From: Bacteriovoracales bacterium
Lineage (GTDB): Bacteria > Bdellovibrionota > Bacteriovoracia > Bacteriovoracales > Bacteriovoracaceae
NCBI GenBank assembly: GCA_028346125.1
Contig: JAOMEV010000006.1
Coordinates: 1 to 64,000 of the forward strand
DNA: 64,000 bases
Direction of reading: 5' to 3'
Numbering within the stretch: the first letter of the stretch is position 1; every line of letters begins with the position of its first letter. Position numbers and translations under genes: made by a program. The notes under the pieces were generated by a model, which was not told the origin of the DNA, ran no database searches, and saw nothing but the letters and a program-made list of their open reading frames with translations. Of this stretch, positions 59,549 to 64,000 are shown one piece after another.

Positions 59549-59850
59549 TGGATCAGTCACACCCTCTTTTAAAATTAATACTGCATCTCCCTGTTGGGAT
59601 CATAGAATTTATAAATGATGAACAAGGAAATTCAACCGTTGGGTTAATTAACCCGGAAATTCTCAGAATTATCTCCATCGCGGGATTTAGAGGAGAAATA
59701 AAGTCTCTAAATCCTAGAATAGAAAATAATAAGACCCTTGAAGATCTGACAAAAGTACTGGAAAAAAATAGTATCGCGCTGGTCATTACCGGGAATGAAA
59801 ACTCCGACTATCTGTTTTTTGTCGATAGGTCCAATCTCTTAACGCCCTAA
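59548..59850 (+). CDS. Small hypothetical protein, tandem paralogue 2
   Basis: LPVGIIEFINDEQGNSTVGLINPEILRII...LNPRIENNKTLEDL. Confidence 0.65.
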   Translation: MDQSHPLLKLILHLPVGIIEFINDEQGNSTVGLINPEILRIISIAGFRGEIKSLNPRIENNKTLEDLTKVLEKNSIALVITGNENSDYLFFVDRSNLLTP

Positions 59851-59901
59851 CGATATGCAAAATATTTTTCTTTTTTCCTTTTCCATGACTCAATGTTATA
59901 G

Positions 59902-60390
59902 GTGACGGAGTATTTAACTGATTCTAGAGAGAAGACAGTGGGCATTAAAATCATCGCCAAAAATAAAAGGGCCTCGTACGATTACTTCCTTGAAGAAAAA
60001 TTTGAGGCCGGACTCGTCTTAGTTGGCACCGAGGTCAAAAGCCTAAGACTTGGAAAAGTCTCCCTCGCAGAGGCCCATATCTCTATGGATAGAGATGGGG
60101 AAATGTGGATCCATAATATGACCATTCCCCAATTCGAGTTTGGCAATATTCACAATCATCAAGAAAACAGAAAAAGAAAGCTCCTTCTTCATAGAAAAGA
60201 AATTCATAAGGTCTACCACAACCAAAAAACCAAATCCCTAACCCTTATTCCTACAATGATTTATTTCAAAAACTCCCGTATCAAGCTCGAATTCGCTCTC
60301 GCTAGAGGTAAAAAGAAATACGATAAGCGCCAGGTTGAGGCCAAAAGAGACGCTGAGAAAAAGATCCGAAAGGCCAATTACGACGATTAA
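59902..60390 (+). CDS. smpB: SsrA-binding protein
   Basis: KIIAKNKRASYDYFLEEKFEAGLVLVGTEVKSLRLGKVSLAEAH. Confidence 0.96.
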   Translation: MTEYLTDSREKTVGIKIIAKNKRASYDYFLEEKFEAGLVLVGTEVKSLRLGKVSLAEAHISMDRDGEMWIHNMTIPQFEFGNIHNHQENRKRKLLLHRKEIHKVYHNQKTKSLTLIPTMIYFKNSRIKLEFALARGKKKYDKRQVEAKRDAEKKIRKANYDD

Positions 60391-61319
60391 AACCTTATCC
60401 AGTAATAAACGATTCCACAGTAAGAGGCCAAAAAAGCCGCTCCGCTAAATTTGAAAAAATCTCTTTTTAAGAGAGTAAGAGCAAGTAGAAAAACGGCCGC
60501 TGCTGAAAGGGCCATCATCTCTGTACTAAAACTTTTGACCAAAGCAATATTATATCCCCCAAGACTCGCCAAAACGAAGGCCACATTAAAAATATTAGAA
60601 CCGATAATATTTCCCGTGATGAGGTCTGTGTCCTTTTTCTTCCAACAGGCCAAAAGGGCCGTAATAAGTTCAGGCAAAGAAGTTCCAAAGGCCACAAAAA
60701 TAGCAGAAATTACATATTCACTAACACCTAAAAGCTTACCCAGCTGCGAACCTGAAGAGACCAAAAGCTCCCCTCCACCGTATAAAAAAGTGAAGCCTGC
60801 CAGAAGCTTGAGTACAACCATACCTGAAAGGGGCTCTCTATTTGGATCCGGTTCTTCGGACAATTTATCCTTTTTCATCTTCCTATAAGTTTTCGCCATA
60901 TAGGTCACAAAAAAGGCCCCCAAAAGAGAAGCTGACAAGTAGTTATATTCTGGACGAGAAAGAACTAAAATGAGAAGGCCAGTAAGAACAAGGTGCCAAA
61001 CCATCTGTTCTTTCATTTCTGGTTTTGAAAGATGAAGCTCTGTCAAAAGGCCAGAGATCCCCATAATTAAGAAGAGATTGGCCAAATTTGAACCGACAAT
61101 ATTTCCCAAAGCAATTTCAGGATGCCCTTCCCAACAAGATATCTGAGACACAAAAAATTCCGGAAGAGATGTTCCAAAGCCAACAATAACAAGTCCAATA
61201 ACTAAAGGGGAAAGGCCGAAAAACTTTCCGATTTTTTCAGCACCATCTAAAGCAAACTCTGCACCAAAATAGAGAATAACTAGAGACAATACGAGATATC
61301 CAAATTGTAAAGAAATCAT
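60387..61319 (-). CDS. Calcium/sodium antiporter (CaCA family, YrbG-like)
   Basis: Two alpha repeats GFGTSLPEFFVS...GNIVGSNLANLF and AFGTSLPELITA...GNIIGSNIFNV; start refined to MISLQFGY. Confidence 0.9.
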   Translation of the reverse strand: MISLQFGYLVLSLVILYFGAEFALDGAEKIGKFFGLSPLVIGLVIVGFGTSLPEFFVSQISCWEGHPEIALGNIVGSNLANLFLIMGISGLLTELHLSKPEMKEQMVWHLVLTGLLILVLSRPEYNYLSASLLGAFFVTYMAKTYRKMKKDKLSEEPDPNREPLSGMVVLKLLAGFTFLYGGGELLVSSGSQLGKLLGVSEYVISAIFVAFGTSLPELITALLACWKKKDTDLITGNIIGSNIFNVAFVLASLGGYNIALVKSFSTEMMALSAAAVFLLALTLLKRDFFKFSGAAFLASYCGIVYYWIRF

Positions 61320-61400
61320 GAATTCCTCTTTATAGAGTGACAACTTTTTTGCCATAATAGTTAAAGGCACAATCCGCAAGGTAACATCTTTAGGATCATC

Positions 61401-61877
61401 ATGAAACATTACCAAAAAATAAGCTTCAATACTTATAAAATAATATCTGTAGCTCTATGCGCTGTAGGTGATGCCCTCATTATGACTTACATTTGGAAGG
61501 CTTTTACCAATTTTAAAAGAATTCAACCCATCGTCGAAATGTCTCTCAAAACCCAAAACCTCCAACTTCGAGACTTACCCTCAGACTTTCTCCCAAACCT
61601 TCACCTCCTAATAATCAATAGTCTTATTCTCTTCTTTGCTCTCATTGCCCTTTTTCACATCATTATTTATTTCTTCTTCTACAAAGAGAAAGACTCTCCA
61701 TGGCTTTATGTAAAAATATTAACTGTACTTGGATGTCTTGGTTGCTGGGTCATCGGCCTTCCGGCCATTACATACCCTAAGAGTCTAGCCTTTCTGGTCT
61801 TCTTTCAGGGATTTGCTTACCTATGGGTGGCATTGGGACTTTTTCACTTTGATGAAAAAAGAGGAATAACAAATTGA
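61401..61877 (+). CDS. Membrane protein of unknown function
   Basis: Four TM-like segments. Confidence 0.6.
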   Translation: MKHYQKISFNTYKIISVALCAVGDALIMTYIWKAFTNFKRIQPIVEMSLKTQNLQLRDLPSDFLPNLHLLIINSLILFFALIALFHIIIYFFFYKEKDSPWLYVKILTVLGCLGCWVIGLPAITYPKSLAFLVFFQGFAYLWVALGLFHFDEKRGITN

Positions 61878-62794
61878 CTCTTTTCTGCGAAAGTCCAAGC
61901 AGGGGGCCTTTCAACCTGACCTAACTGAATCCGCTGGCCGGCCAAGGCCAAAATAAAAGAATCAAATGCCCTGGGACTCGTTTCCAAGATTTCCAAATCA
62001 GGATTATAAATAAAAATGTTCAACTTTTTTTCTATATTTTTTATGACCTTATGGCGAAAATCAGCCCCGGCCTTAAAGTCTCCCAAACCTTGGACTTCTT
62101 TTCTCGTTATAATCTTGGCCCTTAATAATTCTAAAAGTGCCAATTGAATATTGCTCTCAAAAAGCTTTAAGTCCTTAGGGAAGTGCCTCTTAAGATAATT
62201 AAAACGAGAGAGAATCATAAGAGAGGCCTTACCAAACGAATCAAAGGAGTTATTAAAAACCTCTAATTGCTGATCATAATACTTAGTCCAAACCCAAAAA
62301 TCGAGAGGTCTGTTCCAGTAGGGTAGAAAACCCTTCTTAAGTCGCCTTTTGAAAGGCCTTGAAAGAATATGTTTATCTGTAGGCCTTTTCATTACATCTC
62401 GAGAGAAGTCAAACTCATCATCTTTGTTTCTCTCTTGCTCATAACGTTTTGGATTCCCGGCCTTTTTTAATTTATCAGACTCAATAAGGGAATCAATCAT
62501 AGTTCTAATGGTTTTCACATTTTTTTTCGGACAATGATTGAGTCCAGGACAGGAGAGCTTGCAATCGTAGCAAGGAGGCAATGTGAGGGGAAAATCTAAA
62601 ACTAACTTTTTTAGGTAAAAGTTTTCCACCCATTTTCTAATGACATCATCTTCATCTTCCTGGTGTTCTTTGACCTGGAGAAGAGAGTTCAAAAACCATC
62701 GTTCTTTTTTTGGAAAATATTCAAGAAGACAAAAGAAAAAGTTATCTTTTTTCCCTCCTTTCATACTCATACCAGCAATATTTTTTTTTTCCAT
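61844..62794 (-). CDS. Hypothetical protein with CxxC..C..C motif
   Basis: CYDCKLSCPGLNHCPKK. Confidence 0.6.
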   Translation of the reverse strand: MEKKNIAGMSMKGGKKDNFFFCLLEYFPKKERWFLNSLLQVKEHQEDEDDVIRKWVENFYLKKLVLDFPLTLPPCYDCKLSCPGLNHCPKKNVKTIRTMIDSLIESDKLKKAGNPKRYEQERNKDDEFDFSRDVMKRPTDKHILSRPFKRRLKKGFLPYWNRPLDFWVWTKYYDQQLEVFNNSFDSFGKASLMILSRFNYLKRHFPKDLKLFESNIQLALLELLRAKIITRKEVQGLGDFKAGADFRHKVIKNIEKKLNIFIYNPDLEILETSPRAFDSFILALAGQRIQLGQVERPPAWTFAEKSQFVIPLFSSK

Positions 62795-62802
62795 AAAGGG
62801 CC

Positions 62803-63810
62803 CTAAAGGGGAGAACTCACTCTCAAAGGAAGAATTTTCATTTTGGTTTTCTCAACGGTATCTCTGATGAAATCTTTATCAGAAGGGCCATGGACAAGAA
62901 GGAAACAACCTCCCCCTCCAGCGCCACAAACTTTCATTCCCAAATGAGGCAAACTCTCTTTAAGTTTCTTAAAGAGCTCTTTAATAGAAGGGGTCACGAT
63001 TTGAGGAAAAAGTTTTTCTCTTTGCTCCCCCTCTAAAGAAATCAATTTATAAAGGGAAGCATAATCCCCATTTCGAAGTGATTCGTAGGCCTTAAAACTA
63101 AGGTCGGCAATCTCCTTAAGGCCTTCTCTAATTTCAGGGTCTTTATCAAAAAACCTTTTTATAACTTCCCAGTTATTAAGGCCTGAAAACCGAGACTCCT
63201 CGCTAGAAATCAAGGTTAGGTGACTTTCCAATGAGTCGGCCAAATCTTTGGTAAAAAGCTGCTCTACTTTAATTCCCTTCATTTCTGGAATCAAAGCAAG
63301 CACACCTCCATAAAGGGCAGGGTAATAGTCCTGATAACCTGTTGGACCACAATCAAGGCTTTTGGCCTCAATATTTCCGACAATTTTAACTATTTCAGAG
63401 TGCGTAGTTTCAAGCCCAAGATATTTTGAAAGGGCCTTGTAAAAAGTCACCCCCATGGCAGAAGAACCTCCAAGGCCTGCGCCCGGAGGAGAACCAGAGG
63501 AGAGGTTGATAGATACTCCACTTTTAACATTAAGGTGGAAAAGGATCCTCACTAAAAAAGAAAAATGCCCAAAATGGCCACTTTCAAGCTTTTGAATAGA
63601 AAAGTCCTCTGCCGGAAAGTATTTTGTGGTCTGGTAATCTTTAGACTGGATTTCAATCCCTTCTTTTTCGAGGGGAAACACCTCGACTTTGGCCTTTAAT
63701 GAGGTGGCCAAATTAAGGGTCAGAGCATTTTTTAAAATAAGATTAATCGGTGCAATATCGAGGGTTCCACCTAAAAGATCAACCCTCACGCTTCCTTCAA
63801 CAGAGACCAA
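62803..63810 (-). CDS. GHMP kinase family protein (HddA-like sugar kinase)
   Basis: RVDLLGGTLDIAP, SGSPPGAGLGGSSAMGVTFYKAL, KVCGAGGGGCFLLV. Confidence 0.85.
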   Translation of the reverse strand: MVSVEGSVRVDLLGGTLDIAPINLILKNALTLNLATSLKAKVEVFPLEKEGIEIQSKDYQTTKYFPAEDFSIQKLESGHFGHFSFLVRILFHLNVKSGVSINLSSGSPPGAGLGGSSAMGVTFYKALSKYLGLETTHSEIVKIVGNIEAKSLDCGPTGYQDYYPALYGGVLALIPEMKGIKVEQLFTKDLADSLESHLTLISSEESRFSGLNNWEVIKRFFDKDPEIREGLKEIADLSFKAYESLRNGDYASLYKLISLEGEQREKLFPQIVTPSIKELFKKLKESLPHLGMKVCGAGGGGCFLLVHGPSDKDFIRDTVEKTKMKILPLRVSSPL

Positions 63811-63843
63811 GGCCTTCCTCCAATTTAAGGGGCCTTGAATGGA

Positions 63844-64000
63844 CTAAGAGTTATAGATTCCAATATAAGGAAGCTCTCTATATTTTCCCGCTAAATCAAG
63901 ACCGTAACCAACCACAAATTTATCCTCAATCTCAAAGGCCAAATAGTCAATGTCAATTTCGTGCTCTCTTCGAGCAGGCTTGCTTAAAAGGCTGGCAATC
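63844..64000 (-). CDS. hpt: Hypoxanthine phosphoribosyltransferase, C-terminal part
   Basis: Reverse strand: [51 protein letters not shown]. Confidence 0.85.
   Translation of the reverse strand, partial: IASLLSKPARREHEIDIDYLAFEIEDKFVVGYGLDLAGKYRELPYIGIYNS

Noticed and set aside
60451-60888. 145-aa + strand ORF opposite the antiporter
   Set aside because: Shadow of the CaCA alpha-repeat gene on the reverse strand.

Overview
The window is a contiguous, low-GC chromosome segment, mostly coding. It looks like a Bdellovibrionota / Halobacteriovorax-type bacterium; this is inferred from gene content only, no search was run. Housekeeping genes include recD2-radA, kbl-tdh, rbgA/ylqF, phoBR-like, pal-cpoB-like, tsaD-rsmA, smpB and a one-piece tmRNA (ssrA). 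There is also an ethanolamine-type glutamylation operon, many receiver/PilZ/CheA-like signalling genes, peptidoglycan-remodelling enzymes and secreted proteases. The observations I rate most interesting are: (1) an 83-aa bacterial histone-fold protein with an H1-like Lys/Ala N-terminal tail; (2) a five-gene operon that could encode a complete gamma-glutamyl route for ethanolamine (permease, GS-like ligase, Fe-ADH, ALDH, gamma-glutamyl hydrolase); (3) a putative light-sensing locus (degenerate CarH/LitR-like MerR regulator, SDR39U1-type epimerase, short LOV protein); (4) a three-gene cassette of secreted proteins sharing a W/L...G...G...P...F/W beta-repeat that I do not recognise; (5) two matching 23-bp palindromes around a Fur/Zur-family gene and metal-related genes; (6) relics of pstB and a methyltransferase in an intergenic decay zone; (7) a homopolymer frame break at the signal peptide of a PBP4-type DacB. 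No CRISPR arrays, rRNA, ordinary tRNAs or IS elements were seen.
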